Under the pieces are notes generated by a model, which saw only the letters and a program-made list of their open reading frames with translations, did not search any database and was not told the origin of the DNA. From Zygnema cylindricum (lineage: Eukaryota; Streptophyta; Zygnematophyceae; Zygnematales; Zygnemataceae), in the NCBI GenBank assembly GCA_037447655.1, contig JBBHKE010003144.1, forward strand, positions 1 through 64,000: 64,000 bases of DNA. Direction: 5' to 3'. Below are positions 21,350-31,990 of this stretch, piece after piece; position 1 is the stretch's first letter, and every line of letters begins with the position of its first letter. The position numbers and the translations under genes are program-made.

Positions 21350-22293
21350 GTGAGTGGTTTTTTAAAATCTGTATTTTTCGTTTGATAAATCATGGAACCT
21401 TGGAAACGAACATAGAATAGTGCATTGTCGATTAATAATCATGGAATCTTGGAAACTCAACATTGAATAGCGAGTATTTGAACATGGAATATTTGAACAT
21501 AAAGTACTCAAAATTGTTGAAATGGAAACTGATCACTGGTGAGTATTGAAATTTTGATTGAAAATAAATTACTAAATGTTGGTTTCTGAGCATTATAACA
21601 ATGACACCGTTGTTTCATCTAATTCCTAATCGCTGAGGAGTGAAGTGCTTTATTTCAATAATATAATGTTTGGGTCAAAATAGGAAAGTGACATTAGACA
21701 TTAAAAATTTGGCGTTCGACATCGAACGTTGAACAATGTTCGAATCTTGAACGATGGGCAATGAACATTGAAATTTAAACGCCAGACATTGAGCCTTCAA
21801 TATTTGAGACATTGATAAATTGACATTATACGACTGCCCTTCAGATACGACTCAATCTAACTTTTCATCAGGTTACAATGTGTCATTCGTTGAGCTTCTC
21901 AACATCACATCCCAAAAACTGAGATGTATGATGTTTCCGGCGGGGCTTAAGTGGAGTGGAAATTTCACTAAACCATTCAAAACTTCTAATTCCGCGCGAA
22001 CCTTTTCTTTGTTTATTTATTTATTTAGTTTTAGTTTTGAAATGTTGCTTCATGAATCCGTGTTTGGTCAAAAAAATTATTTCTAACTGAGCTCCCATAG
22101 CTTTAGTACTGTAGAAAAGAAAACATTCATCTTTTTTCATTCAGTGTTTGTGATTAAATTGGATTTATTTCCAAGTTTGAGAGCTCATTGACCTCTTAGT
22201 AAAATCTCAGCGAGGTTTATGCAATTTTTTTATATTTTTTTCTGGTACTTTTGTTTTTTTGTTTAACGGATCGGACTGTTTCCATGTCCGCAG

Positions 22294-22379
22294 ATCGAAA
22301 TCCGTTTTGTACAATTATGTAAATTCAATGAATGGATTTTCGGCCATACTTACATCCGAGCAAGTAAAAGCACTTCAAG
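22294..22379 (+). CDS. Subtilase exon 2: I9 prodomain
   Basis: Acceptor CCGCAG, donor CAAG|GTGTGC. Encodes LYNYVNSMNGFSAILTSEQV, the classical inhibitor_I9 pattern (YxxxxNGFxAxLTxEQ). Confidence 0.85.
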
Positions 22380-22942
22380 GTGTGCACTTCTAATCTTCTT
22401 TATATGACTTAAGTCTACATTATTTGTCGAGTCACTAAATCAGTCACCAAGTCCCCATTTGTGCTTTCTTTATATTTTTTCCAAAATTCTTTTATGACTT
22501 AAATAGTCATAACTTATTGTATCATTTTTTTTCTGTAAATCACGATTCTCTACAGGGAAATCAGATTTCCAACTAAAATATCATTTTTTTTTTCTGATTT
22601 TTATATTGTAACTTTTGTTTTTACTATCTTCAATCTCTTGGAATAAATTTCTGAAAACCGGGTACTTATCATATCTAGATTTAGACTCAAAGATTTTGCA
22701 TTTATAGTCCAGAGAAAACATAGTTGCTTGAGTAAGAATGATTGTTTTTCCCTTTATCTTTGAAAACTGGGAAAATTATTGGATTTTGAAGGTCACTTAG
22801 CCGTATAGAGGCGGTGTGGGATTTCAACTTCTCACCAGTAGTTTTTGAAAATCCCTGTAGATTCAAAGTCACTTAACCACATGTAAAATGTTTTCGAAAT
22901 TTCATTCTCATAAATATATTTTTGGGAATCGTTTGTTCACAG

Positions 22943-23104
22943 GAATGGTTGAAGTCGTTTCTGTGAGACCGGAGACAAAATATAAGCTTTTAACCACATA
23001 TACTCCAACTTATTTGGGGTTAAACGATCCAAAAACTTATAATCCTCCTGGGCTTTACTCGAAAACAAATGGATCTGGCATGATTATCGGCATGTTGGAT
23101 AGCG
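22943..23104 (+). CDS. Subtilase exon 3: prodomain end and catalytic Asp
   Basis: Acceptor TTCACAG, donor GCG|GTATGC. Contains LLTTYTPTYLGL (prodomain junction) and SGMIIGMLDSG, where D is the charge-relay aspartate. Confidence 0.85.
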
Positions 23105-23404
23105 GTATGCTAACCGGAAGTATAACTACTAGAAGTTGCAATAATAATAAAAAAAAATCTGGCATTTTGCTGCTTGTTTTTCCGTTGAATATTTTGCGCT
23201 TCAAAAACATGTTATAGGAGTCCTTAGTAGTCCAAACATGTTCAAAAATGTCCCAAAAATAGTCCGATTTGGTCTAAAATGGGACGTAAGAGTCTGAACT
23301 AAGAAAATGAAGTGATGATTTCTTTGCAATAGTTGAAACGGGGGACATTTTTAATGAATTTTAAAAACATCTTAAACGGTATTTCTTGTTTTAAATGACT
23401 TCAG

Positions 23405-23516
23405 GAATATGGCCCGAACATCCGAGCTTTAGTGATGTTGGAATGCCTCCGCCTCCGAAAAAGTTCAATGGAATTTGTCAAACTGGTCAAAATTGGACAA
23501 AAAGTAATTGCAACAA
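23405..23516 (+). CDS. Subtilase exon 4
   Basis: Acceptor CTTCAG, donor AACAA|GTAAGT. Encodes [20 protein letters not shown] and a Cys-containing segment as in the family (usually ...WxGxCxxGxxFxxxxCNxKxIGAR). Confidence 0.85.
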
Positions 23517-23574
23517 GTAAGTATCTCACCTACATTAACAAATTGATATAAATATGTTTGCTTTTACCCATCCT

Positions 23575-23870
23575 CACCTTTCCTTGTTTCCCATCTCTAC
23601 CTCTTTCTTTCCTCTAATTCCACATCTTCCTTCTACTCGTGTCTTCATCATCCCTATCCCCATCTCGACCTCTTTCTTTTTCCCTTTACTTTTCCGTACC
23701 TGATCGTTTCTCCCCTCTTTGCCTCTCTCTTTTCCCCATAGTTATCAATCATCCTTCTTTTTCTCCATCTCCGCCTCTCCCTTCTCGCCAATCCACCCCT
23801 TTTTCCCCATCTTTACCTCTCTTTTTTGCACCTCTACGTTTATCTTTTTCCCATCTCTACCTCTGACTTT
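23575..23870. repeat. Pyrimidine-rich tract in subtilase intron 4
   Basis: CTCTTTCTCC-type low-complexity DNA. Open frames in it are Ser/Pro/Phe artefacts. Confidence 0.85.
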
Positions 23871-24056
23871 ATCACAAACATTCAAAACCCCAATATGGTT
23901 CCTACTTTCTTTTCCACATTATTTTTCAAATTCACCTTGTTTTTACGTATTGACATTTCTAGATTCACATTATTCTGCACTATGATCATCGCTCATTTTT
24001 TCTGAACATAATATAATTTGACCTATTAATTCTTTCGTATCCATGTTGTTTTGCAG

Positions 24057-24261
24057 CAAAATTATCGGCGCTCGATATTTTTATAAGGGTATAGGACATA
24101 AACCTTATAGGGATTATCTCTCTGCTCGTGATAAACTTGGACATGGAACCCACACAGCCTCCACAGCCGCAGGATCTGTCGTAAAAAACGTGACTCTGTC
24201 GGGAGTGAATTTGGGTCAAGTCCAAGGAATTGCTTATGGAGCTCATTTATCCATTTATAAG
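24057..24261 (+). CDS. Subtilase exon 5: catalytic His
   Basis: Acceptor TTGCAG, donor AAG|GTAAAC. Encodes KIIGARYFYKG, SARDKLGHGTHTASTAAGS (catalytic His in GHGTH) and GIAYGAHLSIYK. Confidence 0.88.
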
Positions 24262-24465
24262 GTAAACATGCCGCCAGAAATTGCGAAATAATAAGTAGTT
24301 TTTCGCATAAGAAAAAACACAAGCGAAAAGACCAGGAAGTGAATTTACGTTATAATCTTACACATCTATATGAAATAGATCAAATTTATCCATTTGCGAA
24401 GTAAACTTAAGAACCAGGAAGTTTTTTTTTATATATGTATATAATTATACATGTATAGAAGCATA

Positions 24466-24500
24466 CACACGCACACACACACACACACACACACATATGT
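24466..24500. repeat. CA dinucleotide repeat in intron 5
   Basis: ACACACGCACACACACACAC run next to TATATATG DNA. Confidence 0.9.
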
Positions 24501-24640
24501 GTCAATTCGTGTGCGTGTGCGCTTTATTTTTGTGGAGGATTGTCCACGAAGGACTCCACATGTGTATCGCATCCAAAGCTGGGTGGCCTGAGGGAACCAC
24601 CATTGCGCCGCTCATCGCCGTAACCAGCTGGTATAGGCAC

Positions 24641-24712
24641 TTAGCTTAGCTCAGTTGGTAGAGCGTGTGTACGACTAACACCAAGTCGAGGGTTCTATCC
24701 CCGACTTGGACA
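24641..24712 (+). other. tRNA-like sequence with Pol III A and B boxes (tRNA pseudogene or SINE head)
   Basis: A box TAGCTCAGTTGG (24647-24658) fits TRGCNNAGYNGG. A B-box-like GGTTCTATCCC lies at 24691-24701, inside an 8-bp hairpin (CCAAGTCG at 24681-24688 with CGACTTGG at 24702-24709). The anticodon arm is imperfect and the acceptor stem does not pair, so it is not a working tRNA. It sits in intron 5 of the subtilase; a tRNA-derived SINE head is plausible. Downstream body and target duplication were not identified. Confidence 0.4.
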
Positions 24713-24814
24713 TTTTCCAAAAATTACCTTTGGCGCCCTTGCGATGAGTCTGAGAAATCGCCGATCCAGAATTCCAACATATAGTAGCGATATTCTGTCT
24801 TCTATAAACATTTG

Positions 24815-25520
24815 TTTTGGTTTTACCTTTTCCTTCTTTGTTCTATTCTTTTTTTCATTATTTGTTGTCTCTTTCCCCGTTCCCTTTCTTTTTCAATTCC
24901 TTTCCTTTTCATTTTCCAACATCTTATTCTTTTGCTTCTCTCTTCTTTTTATTTTTCTTTCTTTCCTTTTTTCGTTCCCATTTTCTTTTTCCTTTTTTCT
25001 GTTCTCTCTCTTTTCCACTTCCTATTACTTTTCCATTTCCTCTACCTTTTATGTTTCCTCTTCTTGTTCTTCTCTTTTCCTTCTCCTTTTCCATTTTATT
25101 TTTCCTCGTCCTTCCTTTTTCCCTTTCTCCACTTAACTTTCACAACCTTCTTTCCTTTATCTTCTCTTTCTTTCAATTTCCTTTTTCCAGGTTTGCTGTA
25201 CAGACGACCTTTCTCCTTTCCTTGTCCGTTTGTCTTATTTTAACTTCTAGACCTATCCCTTCCCCCTTTTTTAAAAAACTCATTTACTAATTCTTTTACC
25301 AGTTGAAGTTTTTTGGTCAACACTTCCAATTCTTATTCCCGTTTCCGGCTCCCTCTCCTTTTTCCTCCCCCTCCTACTCCTTCCGTCTCTCCCTCCCCTC
25401 CCTCTCCAGTTCCCCCTCCCCGCCCCTCCCCTCCTACTTCACCTTCCCCTTCTCCCCCCTCCCCTTCGTACTCCTGCTCTCCCTCTCGCTCTCCATTTCC
25501 CTCCCCGTTCTTCCACTCAA
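24815..25520. repeat. Long pyrimidine-rich tract in intron 5
   Basis: About 700 bp of TTTTCCTTT- and CCCTCCTC-type sequence on the coding strand, with a short break near 25190-25320. Several Phe/Ser/Leu-rich frames here are artefacts. Confidence 0.9.
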
Positions 25521-25599
25521 TTTATTTAACCTACTCTTTTGCATGTAGATTTGATGGACTGACAGATCCGTAGGATCTTACATTTCTCTCCCTATCCCC

Positions 25600-25862
25600 T
25601 CTTTATCTATTTAATCTAATATAGTCTAATCTAATTTAATTAATCACTATTTTCTTAATCACTATTTAAATCACTATTTTCGTTGTTGGAACGAGGGATC
25701 CTCAGGCTCGGACGTTTCCCTTCCCCATTCTCCACTTTATTAATTTAATCTAGTCTAAACTTGCTTTATCTAATCTAATCTAATTTAATTTAATGTAATC
25801 TAATCTAATTTAATTTAATTTAATGTAATCTAATCTAATTTAATTTGGTCTAATCTAATTAA
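25600..25862. repeat. TAATCTAATT simple repeat in intron 5
   Basis: Degenerate pentanucleotide array of CTAAT/TTAAT units near the 3' end of the intron. Confidence 0.85.
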
Positions 25863-25883
25863 ATGTTGTTTTCTTATATCCAG

Positions 25884-26195
25884 GTTGGTTGGGAAGAGGA
25901 AGCCTCAGGATCGGACGTTTTGGCGGGTTTAGATGCCGCAATAAGCGACGGAGTGGATGTGATTTCTATTTCCATGGGACCTCTTTTTGCCGTCTATCCG
26001 TTAGATAGCGAAATCGATATCGGTACCTTGAACGCCGCGATTGCCGGAATTCCTAGTGCTCTCGCCGCCGGAAATTCCGGACCCGGTTTAGGTTCGCTTT
26101 CAAATGTAGCTCCATGGTACATGACAGTTGCGGCGAGCAGTTTGCCACGTCAGTTTACCAGTAAAACGAACTTAGGGAACGGTTCCGAATTCAAT
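25884..26195 (+). CDS. Subtilase exon 6: S8 core with oxyanion Asn
   Basis: Acceptor ATCCAG, donor AAT|GTCAGT. Encodes SDVLAGLDAAISDGVDVIS, then ALAAGNSGPG, in which N is the oxyanion-hole asparagine, and APWYMTVAASSL. Phase 0 at both ends. Confidence 0.88.
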
Positions 26196-26416
26196 GTCAG
26201 TTCTCTCCTCACCTAAAAACCATTACTTCTTCTCTGTGGGGTGGCTGGGTGAGAGAGGATTTTTTTATTTTTATCAGCTCAAAATAAACGAGAAAAAAAG
26301 GTAGAATCTTAAATCGACCCAAAAAACCTCTTTCCAAACCTCTTTCTAAATATCAAAAACCCCAAAAACCCCAAAACCCCAAACTCAGAAAAGATATGTG
26401 TCATTGTTTTGGCCAG

Positions 26417-26529
26417 GGTTTTGGATTAACCAATGGGACGGTGCCAGCTGGCACCAAAAAACCGTTTCTCGCGTTAATATATGCGGGAGATGCGACGACA
26501 AATATCTTTCCTGATAAAGAGTCAGCTAA
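26417..26529 (+). CDS. Subtilase exon 7
   Basis: Acceptor GGCCAG, donor CTAA|GTAAGT. Encodes GFGLTNGTVPAGTKKPFLAL and IYAGDA, the segment before the PA insert (usually PLVYAG). Confidence 0.8.
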
Positions 26530-26689
26530 GTAAGTAATTTTAAGAAACATTCAAAGGAAAGAATTAGAAATGTAATAAAATATTCTGCAATTTTAGTAGA
26601 AATAAAAAACTAAAAAAATGGTAGCAAAAGAACCCAATCGATCAACTTTCCATTCCATGTTGCGTCTCACGTCCTCTTTCCACTCTTTA

Positions 26690-26815
26690 TCCCTCCTTCC
26701 CTCCCTCCGTCCCTCTCCCTCCTATTCCTTCCCCTTCTCCCCCCTCCTCCTCTTCCTCTATCTCCTTCCTCCCTCCCTCCTTCCCTCCCTCCCTCCTTCC
26801 CTCCTCCGATTTCCT
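26690..26815. repeat. CCCTCC-rich tract in intron 7
   Basis: TCCCTCC-type simple repeat. Confidence 0.9.
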
Positions 26816-26950
26816 CTCCACGTGTCATTGTAATCAGGTTTTTACTTTATGCAATTTACTCTCAATTTTCTTTGTCAAACATTTTTTCTTTTTTCTCCTT
26901 CTCTAATGTTTTATTTTAACTACGGGTTCTGTTGAATATGGTATTTGTAG

Positions 26951-27196
26951 AGTATGTTTGGAAGGAACTCTCAACGAAACTATAGTTAAAGGAAAAATTG
27001 TCTTGTGTGACAATGCTTTTGTACCAATCAGTAACTATCAAAGAGGATGGTATTTGGATCTCATGGGTGCCGCGGGAATGATTTTGCGAGACATTTCTCC
27101 TACTGATACACCTCCGACAGACATGAATGGTTTACCTTCAAGTAGTGTTGGTTTTTATGACGGAAATAAAATTTTACATTACGCAACGAAAACAAA
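26951..27196 (+). CDS. Subtilase exon 8: PA (protease-associated) domain
   Basis: Acceptor TTTGTAG, donor ACAAA|GTGAGT. Encodes VKGKIVLCDN and GAAGMILRD, the PA-domain signature of plant subtilases. Confidence 0.85.
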
Positions 27197-27429
27197 GTGA
27201 GTTTTCTTTTAGTGTTTGTATTTTGGCAATGCTTTCTTTTCCTTTGGATAACTTTTTCGTGGGTTATTTGTTTCAGTGTGAAGTTTTTAATCAAAACAAA
27301 TTGAACCAGGCCACTCCGTGAATTACAATTATCTTTGAAAAATATTTAGTACTATAATTTTTTTGGTGTTTATAATCCTATTTTTTGGCAAACGACTTGT
27401 ACAAATGTGAACCGCGAAAATAGTTAGCA

Positions 27430-27607
27430 TTACTAACGTTATTTTATGGTGAGAGGGCAAAAGAGGGGGGGAGAGGAAGAGAGGATAGGAGATAGAGAGA
27501 GGGGAGAGGCGGAGGGAGGGGAGAGAGGTGAGGGGAAGAGAGGAGAGGGGAGAGAGAGAGGAAATTTATTAATATCATGTTACATGGGATAGAGGTGATA
27601 GATGAGA

Positions 27608-27705
<98 letters not shown>

Positions 27706-27790
27706 CGAGAGGGAGAGAGGGAGAGAGGGAGAGGGGGAGAGAGGGGAGAGAGAGGGGGAGAGAGAGAGGGGGGAGAGGGGGGGAGAGTGC
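27430..27790. repeat. GA dinucleotide microsatellite and GA-rich tract in intron 8
   Basis: Near-perfect (GA)n from about 27610 to 27700 within a longer purine tract. Arg/Glu and Ser/Leu frames across it are artefacts. A long poly-T run (about 27919-27945) precedes the exon 9 acceptor. Confidence 0.95.
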
Positions 27791-27952
27791 CTCCATAGGA
27801 TTTGCAATGTTCACAGGATTAGTGTTACTATCAATAATCGTGAGTCAGGGAGTTGTTTCTCATCATTATTATTTTTAATTTTTCTTTTCCTATTTTATTT
27901 TTGGTTTTTGGGTTTTCATTTTTTTTTTTTTTTTTTTTTTTTTTTGTGGCAG

Positions 27953-28057
27953 AAATCCCACAGCTTCAATTTCTGGTGTGGTTATAACTTATAATGGAAC
28001 TTCTTCGGTTGCGGATTTTCTTCAAGGGGACCAAATCAGTATGCGGAAATTATGAAG
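27953..28057 (+). CDS. Subtilase exon 9 with frameshift in FSSRGPN motif
   Basis: Acceptor GTGGCAG, donor GAAG|GTAAAA. Reads NPTASISGVVITYNG and VADF, then the frame slips. The DNA after the T-run (28015-28018) codes SSRGPNQYAEIMK only if one more T is assumed. In the frame given, it runs into TGA at the exon end. Confidence 0.8.
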
Positions 28058-28116
28058 GTAAAAGGCAAGAGTTTGTATTTGTAATTTATTTACTATTTCA
28101 ATGATTTTTTTTTGTT

Positions 28117-28204
28117 CCACACGTGGCAGGAGTTTTAGCCCTTTTGAAATCACAATAACCTAAATGGAGTCCCGGAATGTTTTATTCTGCCATCGCTACT
28201 ACAG
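28117..28204 (+). CDS. Subtilase exon 10 remnant: PHVAG region with in-frame stop, catalytic Ser missing
   Basis: Encodes PHVAGVLALLKSQ, then TAA (28156-28158), then PKWSPGMFYSAIATTA, and a donor ACAG|GTAGGC whose phase fits exon 11. In the family the Ser motif GTSM[AS]xPHVAG immediately precedes. Here PHVAG is preceded by a T-run, and only 59 bp separate it from exon 9, so the roughly 40 residues ending in GTSM are absent. Confidence 0.8.
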
Positions 28205-28279
28205 GTAGGCAAAAAGAAATTCATCCCAAAATAAAAAAAGACTGGAAATGCTTTTTGTCAATGATTTATAATATCGAAA

Positions 28280-28586
28280 CATGTATTGATTTGTTTTTTT
28301 CAATATTTTGATAATTATTACGAAAAGATGATGATGAATATTAGGATACGTAAAATCAATAATTATGAAGATGATCATAATGATTTTTACGATGATTATT
28401 ATAACGATTTTTACGATTATCATACATCGCGTCATTTTTATCATTATTATTATTTTTACTTTTCATGTAGAAATGGTAATGATAGTCGTCGTCCTAATTA
28501 GAATCAAAATCAAAATCATCTTCATTTTTCATTTTCGTTATTGTTATGTTTTATCATCCTCCTTATCATTATGCTTTATCGTCATC

Positions 28587-28621
<35 letters not shown>

Positions 28622-28985
28622 ACAACATCATCATCATCATCATCATCATCGTCAACCATCCTCCTTATCATTATGCCTTATCGTCATCGTACATCTTCAT
28701 CATGTCACATCTTATCATCACCATGTCATCATCATCCTTAACAACATCATCGCCTCAATCATCTGTCATCCTCATCATCATTATCATCATCCCATCATCA
28801 TTTGTTGATATAAACAAGAGTGTGGCTTAACCTTGGGGTTGCTGACACGCTTGCCGTGCCTACCAATACAAGTACTTTATGGGTTGGTGGCGCATGTTTT
28901 GCGGGTGGCCCTCTCCACGGTCTCAACATCATCATCATCATCAACATCATCATTATTATCGTCATTATCATAAGCATTAGATACG
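28280..28985. repeat. ATC/GAT-rich repeats in intron 10
   Basis: Imperfect TCATCATCA tracts (densest at 28585-28660 and 28925-28975) with unidentified sequence at 28815-28925. From 28985 to 29170 is a further GC-richer segment that I could not assign. Not genes. Confidence 0.85.
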
Positions 28986-29217
28986 CAGCTTCCCCGCGAT
29001 GTTTTTCCCCACTTCATACAATGATCCGATCTTCCAGGCAAACACGGATATCGGGTTGGTGCGCACCCAAAGGCACTGGTATTCTAGAACTAGGACGATC
29101 TGGTCGGCTCCCCTTTAACGGGATTCTCCACGTTATTCCCAGATTTTTCGAATTTTTACCCCATCACCATCACCGGCTTCATCATCATCTTGATCTTCAT
29201 ATTCACTAGCATCAACA

Positions 29218-29272
29218 TTCATCATCATCATGATCATTTATCATGATCATGATCATGATCAAGATCATGAGT
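29218..29272. repeat. TGATCA palindromic hexanucleotide repeat
   Basis: CATCATGATCATTTATCATG followed by repeated ATCATG. Self-complementary and able to form a hairpin. Confidence 0.85.
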
Positions 29273-29369
29273 ATCTGTATTGTCATTGTTTAATTTATTT
29301 AAAGGGTCCAACTAAATCTTGGAACATTATAGACTCGCAAGCATAAGTAGTTATAGGGTTTCGTTTTCG

Positions 29370-29492
29370 AAATTCTAGATTGAATTCTATGATAAATTTA
29401 TAATGTGGGATGTAGTCCAAAATGAATTGACGAAATTTACGATGGAAGATGATACGATGCTACAAGATTCGAAATTTATGGTGGAACTTGTA
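29370..29492 (+). other. Exon-like open frame inside intron 10, unrecognised
   Basis: An open frame includes MWDVVQNELTKFTMEDDT and ends at a perfect donor-like CTT|GTAAGTAG near 29491. It is not part of any subtilase exon known to me. It may be a foreign exon fragment or chance. Confidence 0.2.
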
Positions 29493-30137
29493 AGTAGATT
29501 TGCGAGGGTACAAATGAGCATGACAATGTGTGGATATATGCAATTTGATCATTCCTCGATTAAAATATGCATTTCTATCTCTAACTTTAGAAAAAACTTC
29601 CCTGGACTAAAAAATGGATTACAATCTTAAACGTCAGAAAAAAAAAACTGATGCAATTCTGCAAGTTATTTTTATTTTTAATGATAAGACCAGAATTTTT
29701 AGTTTATAAAAGAAAAGGATATAGAAACATACATTAGCATATTCGGAAAACAAAAAATTAACAAGGTGCGATATCGGAGCTTAGATTCAGGCTAAGGTTA
29801 CCTTTGGGTCTTCGTCTTTTGTTTTGCATTGTTTTTTTTTTTGCAGTTAACTTGATTTAACCTGATTATATTCCTTAAAAAACACTTGATTGCATATCTG
29901 TCATAACCTCTAAGCAGATTTATTTATTTGACTATATCTTAAAATCTCATAGCCTGAAAAATCTTTTTGGCCATTTTGTCTAAAAACTTGAATAATGGAA
30001 AAGTGGTATGGGCTTGATTCAAAAGAATTTTTGCTTTATGTTATGTTGAACTTTCATCTGGCGTTCATTTCCTTTGCGATTTATTTCCCTCGATTCACTT
30101 CCCTTTTCTTTTATCCTGTTTTTTGTTTTTTCTGCAG

Positions 30138-30686
30138 CTGCGCCTTTTTCTAAAGGAAACGCCTTCGATTTTGGAAGTGGTCTTTTAAGATTTAAATTTG
30201 CGGTAAATCCGGGTCTTGTTTACGATACTGGAATATATGGATATGTTCTCTATCTCTGTAATTTTTATAAAAATTCTGTAGTCAAAGGTAAATATGGATT
30301 ATCTTGCCCCAAAGATATTAAAACCTACCATTATAATTCGCCTTCTCTTGTGATGGCAAATGTAAAAGGAAATGGTTTTTCAACAACTCGGAAAGTCACA
30401 AATGTGGGTCCACCAAATTCAGCTTATGTAGTTGAAATAAAACAACCAAAAGGAGTAAAAGTTACTATTTCTCCAACCATATTAGTATTCAAACAAAAAA
30501 GTCAACAGCTGACTTTTAAAATCAAAGTTGTGGGAACCGCCGTCACAAAAAATGCAAAAACAGGTGAGTTATTCATGGGGGCTTTTAGGTGGTTTGAGTT
30601 TTATGGGTCACAAAAATCACAAATTGAGAGATGTTTTTTCTTGTCGTTTTCTTTTTCTGGTCAAAAAAACACAAACATTTTTTAGT
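30138..30686 (+). CDS. Subtilase exon 11: C-terminal fn3-like domain
   Basis: Acceptor TCTGCAG in phase with exon 10. Encodes FDFGSGLLRFKFAVNPGLVYD (family: FDxGxGxVNPxxAxxPGLVYD), the Cys-containing linker, RKVTNVGPPNSAYVVEI and VKVTISPTILVFK, the fibronectin-III-like tail. The end (GAFRW..., where GxLxWSDGxHxVRSP is expected) is unusual; an alternative frame reads GHKNHKLRDVF, so a second frameshift near 30605 is possible. Confidence 0.8.
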
Positions 30687-31990
30687 TTTTTTAAATGTGG
30701 ATGTTGTCTAATTATTTTGGTTACAAATAGCAGGGGCAAACGGGGTTTGATTATTTTGTTATTTGCCCAAGTTGGTTAATTTAACAAATCTGATTGAAAG
30801 TTTACTTGCGGTTAATGTCTTCTAGGATAAAGACAAAGAAGTCATGTCATTGCGTACATTCGGCAAATTCATCAAAAAACAAAGCATTTCAAATATGCAA
30901 ATAAAGTTGAATATAATTTAACTAGGTTTCGGTGACTGCCTGTTTATATTTATTTAAGATTTTTGTCTAGGATCACAGTGTAAAAAAAAAAAAAAATCTT
31001 AAATTGCGTGACAAATCGACTCAATTTATCATTGAGAATTGGTCTGTGCGGAACAGTTTAAAAAAATGATGACACAGTAAGAATTATTTAAAAAAACAGT
31101 AATCTAATTTTCACCAAATAATTTTACCAAAGTTCAAAGTTATAATTGGAATAGATTAGATGATTTTAAAAAACTTATTGTCGTTTATGGTCAATGTATA
31201 TATGCTATATCCTATCGAATATTTTTATCATTTCCGATTTGTAAAAGTAGGAAAAAAAAATCCATCCATAACATATTCCTCTTCTTCTACTATCTTCTTA
31301 AGTTATTCATTGCGAGAATAGCGAAAAATACGGAAACTTCGATGACAATATGCAAATTACTTCTTAAGAGATTTACTAAGACCACCATCCAAAATGTACC
31401 TAAAATTAAGATTACCGCTGAAAGATGAGACAAGAAGAAAATTTCCAACTCAACTGAATGATTTCCAATACGAAATAAAAACTTAAGATAGGAATTAGTC
31501 TACCATTTGTTTGTTTCATGGAACAATGTCTTCGGGAGTTGGATATGGAGATCGACGGATGGAAAGTACAATGTCTCGAGTCCTATAATAGTGAACGTCA
31601 TTGGATTTCCCAAATAACGTTTCACTTTCCATGTTTTTGACAACCTTTCTTGCTTTGGAGAAAGTTTGGGAATCTTTCTCCAAAAGCACGTGTCAGTGAA
31701 GAATTTAATAATGGTATTATGCTTCAATGAGTACCTAAACAATTTCTTGAAAGTTTAAATTGATGTAGAATTGAAAGAAGTAAGTTAGACAAGAAAAAAT
31801 AAAAAAATCCGGACTTGAAACAAATGTTTGTCTCGTAGGTGAAAAAGTTAACTTTGTAAAAAAAAAAACTGTGATTTTTATTTTTTTTAGAACGAGATTT
31901 ACTAAAAAGCAAGTCTGTGGTTAAATTAAAAAAAAAAACACTTGGTTGTTTTTGATGGAAATACATGAACAAATAAACTATGTAGTTACA
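30687..31990. other. AT-rich spacer between the subtilase and its inverted copy
   Basis: No gene recognised. A - strand frame at 31500-31742 has no identifiable similarity. Confidence 0.4.

Larger units (their letters stand above)
21111..30686 (+). pseudogene. Subtilisin-like serine protease (plant subtilase, MEROPS S8A), inactivated
   Basis: Eleven exon pieces with conventional GT-AG borders in phase through exon 8: 21111-21349, 22294-22379, 22943-23104, 23405-23516, 24057-24261, 25884-26195, 26417-26529, 26951-27196, 27953-28057, about 28117-28204, 30138-30686. Plant subtilases are secreted, cell-wall proteases. Order seen: signal peptide, I9 prodomain, catalytic Asp ([13 protein letters not shown], across exons 3/4), catalytic His (GHGTHTAS, exon 5), oxyanion Asn (AAGNSGP, exon 6), PA domain (exon 8), FSSRGPN motif (exon 9), PHVAG (exon 10), C-terminal fn3-like domain (exon 11). 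Three lesions: a one-base deletion in exon 9, a TAA in exon 10 (28156-28158), and loss of the GTSMA-type segment with the catalytic Ser. The good preservation elsewhere suggests recent loss. An assembly error could explain one lesion but hardly all three. Confidence 0.85.

Noticed and set aside
24641-24712. Functional tRNA gene
   Set aside because: The acceptor stem does not pair and the anticodon arm lacks T33 and a full stem; only the internal promoter boxes are convincing.
24744-25573. Overlapping Phe/Ser/Pro-rich frames
   Set aside because: Pyrimidine-rich intron DNA of the subtilase; composition artefact.
27575-27994. Arg/Glu and Ser/Leu repeat proteins on both strands
   Set aside because: Translation of a (GA)n microsatellite inside intron 8.
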